A stretch of 64,000 bases of DNA from JAMXLG01 sp963765935 (GCA_963765935.1 CAVXXX010000001.1:1302001-1366000), one strand, 5' to 3'. Positions 17,021 to 25,808 are shown, counted from the stretch's first letter. The notes: generated from the letters alone by a model not told the origin. Numbers and translations: made by a program.

Positions 17021-17161
17021 CTCGGTTTTGTTATCGCGCTACATTCGCCGGACGACGGCGCTTCTAGCGCGCGATGACTGCGGCTTCTTACCTGCCGCGC
17101 TTCGTCGTTACCCGAAGTTCTCGTAGCATAACAAACCGAGCGCACTCCAACAAGCGCTTTT
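17021..17161 (+). ncRNA. Candidate structured RNA with multi-branched fold
   Basis: A long-range stem closes this region. CTCGGTTT (17021-17028), GTTAT (17030-17034) and GCTAC (17038-17042) pair in register with GTAGC (17123-17127), ATAAC (17128-17132) and AAACCGAG (17133-17140), giving 18 bp interrupted by a 1-nt and a 3-nt bulge. Inside it ACGACG (17052-17057) pairs with CGTCGT (17103-17108), which in turn encloses GCGC-ttcta-GCGC (17058-17070) and GCGGC (17080-17084) with GCCGC (17094-17098). A short AGCGC/GCGCT hairpin with TTTT (17139-17161) overlaps the outer stem's end. No protein-like frame runs through it. It sits between a terminator and the CYTH-CHAD gene: either an independent small RNA or that gene's leader. 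It matches no riboswitch, SRP RNA or tmRNA signature I know. Confidence 0.45.
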
Positions 17162-17250
17162 CGGAATCATTCACAGCATCTCCACAAGAAGTTGCAGTTA
17201 TCAACATGCTCTACACACCATGGTGGCATTCTTCGGGGATACTTTAACCC

Positions 17251-18738
17251 ATGAACGGCCGGACGAGTAGCGTCGAACGCGAAGTGAAGCTTGGGGTCCC
17301 AAGCGGATTCTCGCTCGCGCGTCTGCCGGGACAACTGAAAAACTACATTGCGTCGCCCGCGCGTTTCATGCGTCTCCACACCGTGTATTACGACACCGCG
17401 GATTTACGATTGATGCGCTGGGGTTGCAGCCTGCGGTACCGGCGAGGCGAAGGTTGGACGTTGAAAATTCCGGTGCTCGATCCATCCGGCGACGCGCTCG
17501 CGCGCACGGAGCACGTTTTTGACGGCGACCTCGCTCGCGTTCCGGCGGATGCACTCGAACTAGCAACCGCGTTCCTGCGCGGCGCGCCGGTGCGACGCGT
17601 GGCGGAGCTGCGGACGCTTCGCATCAAACGAGAGTTTCAATGCGACGGCAGCGACGTCGCGGAAGTGGTGGAAGACGATGTGCGCGTCGTCGAAGGCACG
17701 CGTGTTGCGCAACGCTTCGCGCAAGTCGAAATCGAACTCGCGAAGGACGCGGACCCCGATGCGCTCGATGCAATCGCGGACCTCTTGCAAGACGAGGGCG
17801 CGGGCAAACCGGATCCAACGCCAAAGAACGCCCGGGCGCTGGAAAGCGACGGAGCGCCCGAAATTCAGATTCCGTCGCTCGATGCTAAGGCTACAATCGG
17901 CGATGTCGTACGGAACGCGCTCGGCACGCCGCTGGCGCAATTTATGCGATGCGATCCGCTGCTTCGCGTCTCGAACGACATCGAAGCCGTGCACAAGGCG
18001 CGCGTCGCAATTCGCAAACTCAGATCGCATCTGCATACGTTTGCGCCGGTGCTCGATGAGGAATGGGCACGCGACTTGCGCGAACGCCTACGCTGGCTTC
18101 AGGATGCACTTGCTCCGGTGCGCGACGCCGACGTCTTCAATCAACGGATGCGCGCGCTCGCCGATCGTCTCCCGCATGCCGACATCGATCGCGCGAGCGA
18201 AGTCGTCGCGACGCTCGATGCGCGCGTAAAGGAAGAGCACGATCGTCTTCGCGCACAGTTGCGCGAACCGCATTTCGTGAAACTGCTCGACGAGCTCGTT
18301 CGCGCCGTACGGGAACCGCACTTTAGCCACGATCCCGCCGATCGTGCAAGTCGATGCATCCCGCACATCCTGCAGCGCGTGTACAAGAAGACCCGCAAAA
18401 TGGTGCGAGCAGCCGGAACACAACCGTCGGACCGCGCACTGCACCGCATTCGTATCAAATCAAAACACCTGCGGTACGCTTCGGAAGCATTCGCCGATGT
18501 GGCGGGCAAGCGCGCAGCGGAATACGCGGCCTCGGTAGAGTGCTTGCAGGAAATGTTAGGCGAGCAGCACGATGCCGTCGTTGCGCTGCAGCGGCTGCGC
18601 GTAATCGAAGGATCTTCGGCGGCACGTTTTGCAGCCGGCGAGCTCGCCATGATGGCGCTTGCCGCCGGAAGCGATGCCTGCAAGACGTGGCGCGCGCAAT
18701 GGAAGAGGATCGCAAAGCGCCACAACCGGTTTTGGTAG
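17251..18738 (+). CDS. CYTH-CHAD domain protein (polyphosphate-binding)
   Basis: A 495-residue two-domain protein. The N-terminal CYTH/triphosphate-tunnel domain (about 8-200) has the hallmark EREVKL, TVYYDTADLRLMRWGCSLRYR, WTLKIP, LRIKREF and FAQVEIELAKD. The C-terminal CHAD domain (about 225-490) is all-helical with the histidine/lysine motif EAVHKARVAIRKLRSHLHTF and a second copy DRALHRIRIKSKHLRYASE. CHAD domains bind inorganic polyphosphate, and CYTH domains hydrolyse or bind triphosphates, so the protein probably works in polyphosphate metabolism or granules. ATG 17251 is the first start before EREVKL. It is 22 bases upstream of proline dehydrogenase and 90 bases downstream of a candidate structured RNA. 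Confidence 0.9.
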   Translation: MNGRTSSVEREVKLGVPSGFSLARLPGQLKNYIASPARFMRLHTVYYDTADLRLMRWGCSLRYRRGEGWTLKIPVLDPSGDALARTEHVFDGDLARVPADALELATAFLRGAPVRRVAELRTLRIKREFQCDGSDVAEVVEDDVRVVEGTRVAQRFAQVEIELAKDADPDALDAIADLLQDEGAGKPDPTPKNARALESDGAPEIQIPSLDAKATIGDVVRNALGTPLAQFMRCDPLLRVSNDIEAVHKARVAIRKLRSHLHTFAPVLDEEWARDLRERLRWLQDALAPVRDADVFNQRMRALADRLPHADIDRASEVVATLDARVKEEHDRLRAQLREPHFVKLLDELVRAVREPHFSHDPADRASRCIPHILQRVYKKTRKMVRAAGTQPSDRALHRIRIKSKHLRYASEAFADVAGKRAAEYAASVECLQEMLGEQHDAVVALQRLRVIEGSSAARFAAGELAMMALAAGSDACKTWRAQWKRIAKRHNRFW

Positions 18739-18760
18739 TGGCCGCGTCGAAACGCGCGTC

Positions 18761-19696
18761 ATGGCTTCGCTTCTCGAGCGTCCGCTTCGTGCCGCGATCT
18801 TGGCAGCAGCGGACAATGCAGCGGTTCAACGCGCGGTGTCGCGCTATGGGATGCGTCTGGGCGCACGGCGATTCGTAGCGGGCGAACGGGCGGAAGATTT
18901 TCTCGACGTCACCCAGTCGCTCAATCGCGACGGCTTCTGCGTCGCGTGCGGCATTCTCGGCGAAGGCGTAAGGGACGCCTCGGACGCTGCCGATGCAGCG
19001 GATCAATACTGTGAGATGCTGCGCACGTTCGCGCAACGCGGTATGGATGCAAACGTTGCGTTCAAACTCACGCATGTCGGCCTCGACATCGATCCCGAAC
19101 TTGCCTATCGACATGCCTGTCGCATCGCCGAAACGGCCGGCGAGGGCGCAAACACGATGCGCCTCGACATGGAACAGTCGCGCTACGTCGACGCCACGCT
19201 CGGGATGTACCGTCGCTTGCGCGAACGGTACGACAACGTCGGATTCGTCTTACAGTCCTATCTCTTTCGCAGTGCGGACGACTTGAAAGCAGTGCTTCCT
19301 CTTAAGCCGAACGTCCGTCTGGTCAAAGGCGCGTACCTGGAACCACCCGACATCGCGTTCTCCTCGAAAGCGGACGTCGACGCAAATTACGTTCGTCTTG
19401 CGGAGATCGCGCTTACAAACCCGGGCTATACCGCGATTGCGACGCACGACCCGAAAATCATCGATGCGGTCGAAGCAATCATCAAACGTGAAGGACTTCC
19501 ACTGCGCGGCCGTTTCGAATTCCAATTACTCTACGGCATTGGCGGCCCGCTCGCGCAGCGGTTGTTGCGCAGCGGCTACCGCGTACGCCTCGCCGTACCA
19601 TACGGCAGTTACTGGTTTCCCTATCTGATGCGTCGCTTAGCGGAGCGTCCCGCCAATCTTGCGTTCTTTCTCAAAGGAGCTTTCGGACGATCGTGA
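18761..19696 (+). CDS. Proline dehydrogenase
   Basis: A single-domain FAD enzyme of 311 residues that oxidises L-proline to 1-pyrroline-5-carboxylate at the membrane or in the cytoplasm, passing electrons to quinone. Conserved elements are VAFKLTHVGLDID (flavin-site beta strand), MRLDMEQSRY, VLQSYLFRS, RLVKGAYLEP, IATHDPKII and FEFQLLYGI; the order and spacing match monofunctional bacterial ProDH. ATG 18761 is preferred over upstream starts, which lie inside the CHAD gene. Its TGA overlaps the next GTG by four bases, so it is coupled to the DapA-family aldolase. No P5C dehydrogenase is present in the window. Confidence 0.9.
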   Translation: MASLLERPLRAAILAAADNAAVQRAVSRYGMRLGARRFVAGERAEDFLDVTQSLNRDGFCVACGILGEGVRDASDAADAADQYCEMLRTFAQRGMDANVAFKLTHVGLDIDPELAYRHACRIAETAGEGANTMRLDMEQSRYVDATLGMYRRLRERYDNVGFVLQSYLFRSADDLKAVLPLKPNVRLVKGAYLEPPDIAFSSKADVDANYVRLAEIALTNPGYTAIATHDPKIIDAVEAIIKREGLPLRGRFEFQLLYGIGGPLAQRLLRSGYRVRLAVPYGSYWFPYLMRRLAERPANLAFFLKGAFGRS

Positions 19697-20514
19697 TTGT
19701 GCCATCGACACTTGCCGGCGTCTGGTCGGCAACGATCACGCCTATCGACGCAAAGCTCGAACCGGACGCGCCGCGCGCTGCGACGTTCTATCGCGAACTT
19801 CTCGCAAACGGCATCGATGGTTTGAACGTCTTGGGAACGAACGGCGAAGCAGTGTCGCTTTCGACCCGGCAGCGCGTCGCATTCATGCGGGGATTGATGG
19901 AAGCCGGAATTCCGAAAGAACGAACGATGTTCGGCACCGGTGCATCGGCGCTCGATGACGTCGTGGAACTGAACCGCGCAGCGCGGGACCTCGGCATCGC
20001 CGCCTCACTCATCATCCCGCCGTTCTACTATCGAGATGCAAGCGATGACGGAATCCTACGGTTCTTCGACGCGCTCTTTGCGCGCGTCACCCCGCCGCCC
20101 GTGCTCCTCTACAATTTTCCGCGAATGAGCGGCATTACGTTTACCGCCGCGCTCGTGGACCGTTTGATGGAAGCGTTTCCCGGCACAATCGCCGGCATGA
20201 AGGACAGTTCGAACGACGCAGCGTTGCAACGCGACGTGGTCCGCCGTCATCCGCAGTTGCGTATCTTCACCGGATCGGAAGAATCGCTCGCTGACGTACT
20301 GAGCTTCGGCGGAGCCGGCTGCATCTCGGGAAGCGTCGCGTTATGGCCGCAACTCGCCGGCGATTACTACCGGACACGCGACCCAAAACTCGGCGAAGAG
20401 CTGAAACAGCAGCGCCGCGCGCTCAGTGGCGCACCGTTAATCGCAACCGTCCGCGAACGCATCGCCCAAACCCGCCACGACGACAACTGGCGCCGCGCAA
20501 TCCCACCGTTGTAA
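19693..20514 (+). CDS. Dihydrodipicolinate synthase (DapA) family aldolase
   Basis: A 273-residue TIM-barrel class I aldolase. The family motifs are LGTNGEAVSL (48-57), the catalytic tyrosine in LLYNFP (Tyr140), the Schiff-base lysine in AGMKDSS (Lys170), and the substrate-loop GGAGCISG. The DapA family covers dihydrodipicolinate synthase, N-acetylneuraminate lyase, KDG aldolases and 4-hydroxy-2-oxoglutarate aldolase. Coupling by a GTGA overlap to proline dehydrogenase suggests a role in proline or hydroxyproline breakdown, where 4-hydroxy-2-oxoglutarate aldolase acts, but this is inference from context. The gene is followed by a large folded inverted-repeat element and a convergent transporter gene. 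Confidence 0.82.
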   Translation: MIVPSTLAGVWSATITPIDAKLEPDAPRAATFYRELLANGIDGLNVLGTNGEAVSLSTRQRVAFMRGLMEAGIPKERTMFGTGASALDDVVELNRAARDLGIAASLIIPPFYYRDASDDGILRFFDALFARVTPPPVLLYNFPRMSGITFTAALVDRLMEAFPGTIAGMKDSSNDAALQRDVVRRHPQLRIFTGSEESLADVLSFGGAGCISGSVALWPQLAGDYYRTRDPKLGEELKQQRRALSGAPLIATVRERIAQTRHDDNWRRAIPPL

Positions 20515-20551
20515 TCCTTGTCGATGCCAAAGTGAGCGGGTGACGTTTGCA

Positions 20552-20713
20552 GAGTTTTCGGGAATGACACCTTGGATCGGGAGTGTCTGATTTTTGCGCC
20601 TTCACAGGATGTGAACTTCCGAACTTGTTCTGCGCAAAAATCAGTCAAGCAAAAAAGCCGCACGATGCGGCTTTTTTGCGTCTCCCGGTCCAAGGTGTCA
20701 TTCCCGAAAACTC
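20552..20713. repeat. 162-bp element with 32-bp inverted termini and internal hairpins
   Basis: The arms 20552-20583 and 20682-20713 are reverse complements over 32 bp with a single G-T wobble (left arm begins GAGTTTTCGG, right arm ends CCGAAAACTC). Between them a 13-bp perfect stem (CTGATTTTTGCGC 20587-20599; GCGCAAAAATCAG 20632-20644) encloses a small TTCAC/GTGAA hairpin, and a 13-bp terminator hairpin follows. The whole element can fold as one cruciform or branched RNA. Size, terminal symmetry and lack of coding suggest a MITE-like or REP-type element placed between two convergent genes, or a very strong bidirectional terminator. No target-site duplication was confirmed. Confidence 0.65.
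20649..20679. terminator. Intrinsic bidirectional terminator inside the inverted-repeat element
   Basis: GCAAAAAAGCCGC (20649-20661) and GCGGCTTTTTTGC (20667-20679) form a perfect 13-bp stem with a 5-nt loop and an A/T-run on each flank. It serves the DapA-family gene on one strand and the OPT transporter gene on the other. Confidence 0.85.
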
Positions 20714-20739
20714 CGGCGATACGTTCACCGGCGAACGAC

Positions 20740-22737
20740 TCACACGGTGCGAGCTTTGCGGCCGATCCAACGATAGAGGGCGAAGGGGACGAGTACAAAT
20801 GCTGCCACCGCGAGTGGTGTTGCAAATGCGAACTCTGCGGGGAGGATCGCGAAGGGTTGCGATGGATCGGCCGTGGGAATCAGGCCGCGTTGCGCGGCGA
20901 CGATAATGCCTGCGTAGAGAACGCCCCAAAGACTTTCGCCGACAATTAAACCCGACGCAACGAGCACGCCCAACCGGCGCGCGGCATCGGGATGAGGTTT
21001 CGTTCGAACCCAATTGTTGTAGATCGCGCCGAAGATTGCACCGACGACTACCGGTGCCGTTGCCGTCGGCGGGAGATAAATGCCGAGCCCAACGGCAAGC
21101 GGCGGAAAACGAAAGCGTCCGGAGATGCGGCCCAATTCATCGATGACAACTACCACGATGCCGATCAAAACACCGACACCGATGAGATTCCACGGCGTCG
21201 TCGCCCCGATCACGCCTTTAGCAAGTGTAGAAATCAGTGTTGCTTGCGGCGCCTCTAACCCCTTACCGCCAAATCCGTACGCCTTGTTCAAAACATCGAG
21301 AACCGGCGGGATGATCACTGCGCCGAAAATCACGCCGACAATCAACGCAACTTGTTGACGCCACGGCGTCGCGCCGACGAGTTGCCCGGTTTTTAGATCC
21401 TGTAAATTGTCATTTGAAATTGTTGCGACGTTGATGAGAATCGCGGTAATGAAGAGGGCGTACGCAACCAACGCCGGCGTCGTTGCGGGATCGGCTTTGA
21501 CGACGAGTAATAGCAGCAGCGCGGCAAAAATAACCGACAGAATCGCCATGCCGGACACCGGCGAATTCGAGGATCCGATGAGTCCGGCCATATAGCCGGT
21601 CGCGGCAGCAACGAAGAATCCCGCGATAACGATGTACGCAATCCCGAGCGCGATCAACGGAAGCGCCATTGATTGGAGCACGCCGCCGGAAAGAAACGCC
21701 CACAGCAAGACGCCGATCGGAATAAAGCACGCAATAGAAATCAGCACGACGACATTGAACGGAAGATCCTGCTCGGTGATATCGAGCGTCTCGCCGGCCT
21801 TGCGCGCGCGCGTCGCAGCCATCGACGATCGTACGCCGTTCCACACCGGCGCGGCCAAACGCATCAGCGTCCAAATTCCCGCGACGCCGATCGTGCCGGC
21901 GCCGATAAAGCGCACGTCGGATGAGCGAATCGTGTTGGCAATGTCGGCAATCGCACCCGCCTGCGGATGTAACGCCGAAATCAACGGAATCAAAATGCCC
22001 CATCCAATGACGAGTCCGCCGAAAATCGCCATACCGACGGTGAGTCCGATGAGGTGCCCGACACCGACGAGCGCAAGCGACGTCGAAAAACCCATGCCGG
22101 TAATCGCGGGGCCGATCTTTGCATAGCCGGCGAACTGACTTCCAAAAAGCCGAATCGCGGTCCCAACTTGCACGGCGGCCGATGCAATAGAGCTTACAAT
22201 GAGCGCAACCAGACCCAGGCGGTTCTCCGCAGCGGCTTCTTCTTTATGCTCGCCCGCACCGACATGCAAAACTTCTGCGGCCGCCACACCTTCCGGATAC
22301 GGAAGATCGGAACCGGTGACGAGCGCGCGCCGCAACGGCACGCTATACATTACACCGAGAATTCCACCGAGCGCGCACACCGCGAACGATTCCCAAAACG
22401 GAAAGTGCGTCCACCAGCTAACCATCACGAGCCCGGGTAATACGAAGATCACCGACGACAACGTGCCCGCTGCCGACGCAACGGTTTGCACGATGTTGTT
22501 CTCCCAGATCGTCGCGTTACGGAACGAACGCAACGCCGCCATCGAGATGACGGCGGCTGGAATCGACGACGCAAAGGTCAAGCCCACCTTGAGGCCCAGA
22601 TAGACGTTCGCCGCCGTAAAGACAAGCGTAATGAGCCCGCCGAGAAGGAGACCGCGAACGGTTAACTCGAGAGCACCGGCCGGCCGGGTTCCGGGCTCGA
22701 GGACGGCGGCTGCGCTTGTCGTCTCTGTGAGTTGCAC
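20740..22737 (-). CDS. OPT family oligopeptide/siderophore transporter
   Basis: A 665-residue polytopic inner-membrane protein with about 14-16 hydrophobic segments. OPT-family hallmarks are GGLITLVFTAANVYLGLKVG and SIPAAVISMAALR near the N-terminus, ENNIVQTVASAAGTLSS, the SDLPYPEGVAAAEVLH loop, and late SSNSPVSGMAIL. The bacterial OPT branch (EspB/YbtX-like, 600-680 residues) imports peptides or metal chelates with protons. GTG 22737 is preceded by GAAGGCGG. It is convergent with the DapA-family gene and upstream-adjacent to the small PAS-like gene on the same strand, 39 bases away. Substrate unknown. Confidence 0.88.
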   Translation of the reverse strand: MQLTETTSAAAVLEPGTRPAGALELTVRGLLLGGLITLVFTAANVYLGLKVGLTFASSIPAAVISMAALRSFRNATIWENNIVQTVASAAGTLSSVIFVLPGLVMVSWWTHFPFWESFAVCALGGILGVMYSVPLRRALVTGSDLPYPEGVAAAEVLHVGAGEHKEEAAAENRLGLVALIVSSIASAAVQVGTAIRLFGSQFAGYAKIGPAITGMGFSTSLALVGVGHLIGLTVGMAIFGGLVIGWGILIPLISALHPQAGAIADIANTIRSSDVRFIGAGTIGVAGIWTLMRLAAPVWNGVRSSMAATRARKAGETLDITEQDLPFNVVVLISIACFIPIGVLLWAFLSGGVLQSMALPLIALGIAYIVIAGFFVAAATGYMAGLIGSSNSPVSGMAILSVIFAALLLLLVVKADPATTPALVAYALFITAILINVATISNDNLQDLKTGQLVGATPWRQQVALIVGVIFGAVIIPPVLDVLNKAYGFGGKGLEAPQATLISTLAKGVIGATTPWNLIGVGVLIGIVVVVIDELGRISGRFRFPPLAVGLGIYLPPTATAPVVVGAIFGAIYNNWVRTKPHPDAARRLGVLVASGLIVGESLWGVLYAGIIVAAQRGLIPTADPSQPFAILPAEFAFATPLAVAAFVLVPFALYRWIGRKARTV

Positions 22738-22776
22738 CCGCCTTCGATTGTCGGCCTCGCGCGAGGAACCTTTCGT

Positions 22777-23139
22777 CTAACCGCCGGCGCGCTGAACGAA
22801 CACGGCGATGCGCCGGCCGTCGTAGCCATGGAGCGGTGCAACGGTCACTTGGAGATCGCTCACTGCGGCAGTAGCGGGACTTGCGGTCCGGGGGTTGCGC
22901 CATGCCGCAGTGAGGGCGCGCACGACACGATCGATCGGTCCGGGCAAAGCGTCCACGCCCGAAGTCGCGTCGTACATCTGTGCGAGCGGATCTTCACCGC
23001 TGGAGGGCCCTGCCATGACGACCCGATACGCCTCGTCGAGGATGAAGCAGTAAGGTACGGCGCCGGTAAAGCGCTCGTGGCGGTTCGGGATTGCTTCGTA
23101 GGTTGCTTGGGTGGCTGCGTACACGTCGGGGTCCTCCAT
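22777..23139 (-). CDS. Small PAS-like sensory protein (120 aa)
   Basis: The product, MEDPDVYAATQATYEAIPNR onward, contains PYCFILDEAYRVVMAGPSS, a helical central linker (GPIDRVVRALTAAW) and a terminal strand pair LQVTVAPLHG and RIAVFVQRAGG. The strand-helix-strand order and the VAPL-G-DG-R-AVFV ending resemble compact PAS domains that Eremiobacterota place next to LuxR regulators. No enzymatic motif is present. ATG 23139 begins the globular part; an in-frame Met 60 bases upstream (23199) is possible. It is divergent from the ATPase-LuxR regulator gene (23214), so the two may form a sensing pair sharing one promoter region. Confidence 0.55.
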   Translation of the reverse strand: MEDPDVYAATQATYEAIPNRHERFTGAVPYCFILDEAYRVVMAGPSSGEDPLAQMYDATSGVDALPGPIDRVVRALTAAWRNPRTASPATAAVSDLQVTVAPLHGYDGRRIAVFVQRAGG

Positions 23140-23213
23140 GTCACCATCGTACGCAAAGCCGTGCACCCAGAAATCCGGGGAAACACCTGGTTTTCGCACG
23201 AACCTTCGGCGCC

Positions 23214-25808
23214 GTGACTACCATTTTCGGGCGCGAGGGTGAGCTCGGACAAGTTTCCCGTGTCCTCGACTCTTCTCGGTCGAACCGTCTGGTGCGGGCA
23301 ATCCGCATTCTTGGACCGAGCGGCGTCGGTAAAACCGCACTCGCGACCTCGGGCGCAAACTCCGCGCGCGACGGCAGCTGGCTCGTCGCAGCGGCGCAGT
23401 GCTTCCGGCTCCACAGTTCGCTGCCGCTTTTTGTTGCGCGGCGACTCACGCGATCGATCGTCGAAGGTTTGCGCGATCGCGCGGAGACGTATCGATCGGG
23501 GCTCGACCTCGAGAGCGACAAACCGGAACGCTTTGAGGAGGCGTTTTACCGCCTCATCGAAGCGGTAACGCTCGACTTCCCTATCGTGCTCTTCGTCGAT
23601 GATGCCCAATGGGCTGATGAAGCGAGCCGTCATCTCATCGCGCGAACGCTCACCGCGCTTGCGGATCGTCCACTTGTGTTACTCTCTACCGAACGCAACG
23701 ACGAGTCATCCGAACCCGCCTTCGCGTTGACCGACGAAACGATTGCCGTTGGTGAACTCGGTAAGCGAGCGGCAGAGGAATTGGTTCGTTCCGTCTTCCC
23801 GGACGCAAAGGAGGACGTTATTGCAAGCGTGGTTGCAAGTGCCGGCGGCCGCGCGGTAGACATCGTCGCCGTCGCGGAAGCAGCGCGCGATGCTGAGGCG
23901 TCGACGTCCACTGCTGTAAACGCAAGCACCCGCACCGTCATCGCTCGCGATCTTGCCGTACTCGACGTCCCGATGCGCACGTTTCTTCAGATATGCGCCC
24001 TGATCGACGAGCCGATTGATTTCGGTCTTTTGCGATTGATGTGGTCGCGTGAGGAACTTCTCGATTTTATCGGTAAAGCCTCAGGGCGATATTTAATCGA
24101 AGACAACGGCGAACTTCGATTCGTACACGCCGCCATCATGGAAGCGGTTCACGAAACGATTCCAATCGAGATTCCATATCGCTATCGAATCATCGAAGCA
24201 CTGAAGAAGTTACCGTCACCTCGACTCGAGGACTACGAACGTCTCGCGCAACAAGCGGCTGCTACGCGCGACTCCGCCCTCGAACGCGCAACGCTGCTCA
24301 AGCTCGCCCAAGAGGCGGGCGCGAAAGGCTTTAACACGCTGGCCGCGGAGGCGATGGAGCGAGTCCTGCGCATAGCGCCTCCATCGACGCAAGATCTTGT
24401 TCCTTTCTACACGCAACTTTCGGTCCTGTACAATTCGATGGGACGCGAAAACGACTGCGTTCGGATATGTCGTGAAGCGCTGAGTGCGGCACACGATGCC
24501 GGAATCAAGGATGGGCTGGGACATCTCGCAGCCTCGCTGATCCTTGCACTGTGGCACTTAGGCCGTTACGAGAACGCGCGCGAGGAATACGAGCGGCATC
24601 AGAAACTCTTCCAATCCGCCGCCGACCGCGCTCAAGTTCTAAGCGTCGGCTCGTACATAGAAATGAATGCGGCACGCTTCGATGCACTCAAGCGCTCCAC
24701 CGAACAATTCAACTCCCTCGCGACTGGCGTCCATCCGTTCGTTCAACTACGACAATCGATCTCCGAAGCTTTCGCCGCGTTTCGTACCGGGGATGAAATC
24801 CGAGGATTGGAATTAGCGGCGCGCGCAGAGCGGGTCGCTCAAGCGCTGCCGCCGGTTGCAATGACCATGCCACGGAACGTTCGTATGATGCACGCCATGC
24901 AGTATCTCGGCATGTCTGCCGTGGAACAAATTATTCCGTCCCGGCAAAACGAAGTGAGCGAAGTGCTCTCTGACGTTCTCTCGGCAACGATCCTCCTCGC
25001 GCGTGGACAATTTTCAGATCTTCGCGAGGTCGTTTCGGAGAAGCTGCTTCACCGCCGCGGACACCTGGCTTCGCGCATGCTACTCACGTCGTTTGCGGTG
25101 TCGGCGGCGTTCGAGCCCGAACAGGCTTCGCACGCGCTCTGGTCACGCGTTGCGGAGGAGGTTGCGGAGTTTCATGCAGGCGATCGCGCAACGGCTCTTC
25201 TTCCGCTCACGGCAGGCTGGCTCGCGGTCGCCGGCAATCGTGCAGGGCCGCAGAGCAAAAAGATTCTCGATGAACTCATCGACCTTCACGGACGGCCGTT
25301 TGACAATATGATTTTCAGCTATCCGGTGGTGCTCGTGCTCGCCGCGGTCAAGATGGATGCGAAAGCGCAACTCGCGCGTCTTGCCGACAAGGCGACGCTA
25401 TGGGCCGACAAACATCCCTTTGGAGAGGCTCAACAACTTTTGGCGCAAGGTGCGGCACTCTCCGCACTCGCCGACCGCGCCGGAAAGTCCACGTTACAAG
25501 CGGCACAAGAACGACTGGAAGCGCTTGGCATGACGTTCTTCGCGCGCTATGCTTCCACGCTCGCCACGAACGTGTCCAGCACAGCCGACTCGCCCGCTCC
25601 CAGTAAAACGACGCGACGGGAGCGGGAAGTTGCCGCTCTCGTCGCAGACGGACTCACGAACCGTGAGATCGCCGAACGCCTCGTACTCAGCGAGAGAACC
25701 GTCGAGGGTCACATTGCGAACCTCTTCGCAAAGGTGAACGTCAGCTCTCGCACACAGCTCGCAGCGTGGTACCTAAGGACTACGAGTTCTGTTGCATCAT
25801 CGCCATGA
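23214..25808 (+). CDS. Large ATP-binding LuxR-type (LAL/MalT-like) transcriptional regulator
   Basis: An 864-residue regulator. The N-terminus holds a STAND/AAA ATPase with Walker A GPSGVGKTAL (about 34-43) and Walker B IVLFVDDAQWADEAS (about 125-139). A helical TPR-like middle (about 340-780) follows. The C-terminal LuxR helix-turn-helix has TRREREVAALVADGLTNREI, then AERLVLSERTVEGHIANLF and AKVNVSSRTQLAAW. Such proteins switch on target genes after ATP- and ligand-dependent oligomerisation. GTG 23214 starts directly at the conserved TTIFGREGEL; the open frame upstream has no domain. Its 3' end overlaps the convergent 96-aa peptide gene by 29 bases, and it is divergent from the PAS-like gene. 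Confidence 0.88.
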   Translation: MTTIFGREGELGQVSRVLDSSRSNRLVRAIRILGPSGVGKTALATSGANSARDGSWLVAAAQCFRLHSSLPLFVARRLTRSIVEGLRDRAETYRSGLDLESDKPERFEEAFYRLIEAVTLDFPIVLFVDDAQWADEASRHLIARTLTALADRPLVLLSTERNDESSEPAFALTDETIAVGELGKRAAEELVRSVFPDAKEDVIASVVASAGGRAVDIVAVAEAARDAEASTSTAVNASTRTVIARDLAVLDVPMRTFLQICALIDEPIDFGLLRLMWSREELLDFIGKASGRYLIEDNGELRFVHAAIMEAVHETIPIEIPYRYRIIEALKKLPSPRLEDYERLAQQAAATRDSALERATLLKLAQEAGAKGFNTLAAEAMERVLRIAPPSTQDLVPFYTQLSVLYNSMGRENDCVRICREALSAAHDAGIKDGLGHLAASLILALWHLGRYENAREEYERHQKLFQSAADRAQVLSVGSYIEMNAARFDALKRSTEQFNSLATGVHPFVQLRQSISEAFAAFRTGDEIRGLELAARAERVAQALPPVAMTMPRNVRMMHAMQYLGMSAVEQIIPSRQNEVSEVLSDVLSATILLARGQFSDLREVVSEKLLHRRGHLASRMLLTSFAVSAAFEPEQASHALWSRVAEEVAEFHAGDRATALLPLTAGWLAVAGNRAGPQSKKILDELIDLHGRPFDNMIFSYPVVLVLAAVKMDAKAQLARLADKATLWADKHPFGEAQQLLAQGAALSALADRAGKSTLQAAQERLEALGMTFFARYASTLATNVSSTADSPAPSKTTRREREVAALVADGLTNREIAERLVLSERTVEGHIANLFAKVNVSSRTQLAAWYLRTTSSVASSP

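Noticed and set aside
16954..17250. 6S RNA, SRP RNA, tmRNA or RNase P RNA as the identity of the folded region
   Set aside because: The fold is multi-branched, not a single long hairpin with a central bubble, and the conserved sequence signatures of these RNAs were not seen.
18141..18725. Long open frame antisense to the CHAD domain
   Set aside because: Arg/Cys/Ser-rich composition typical of the reverse complement of a GC-rich gene; the sense strand has clear CHAD motifs.
20572..20949. Plus-strand frame crossing the 162-bp inverted-repeat element
   Set aside because: It translates the hairpins and the antisense of the OPT gene end; no protein-like signal.
22860..23633. 257-aa minus-strand frame over the regulator promoter region
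   Set aside because: It overlaps both the PAS-like gene and the luxR-type gene in other frames and carries no recognisable motif.
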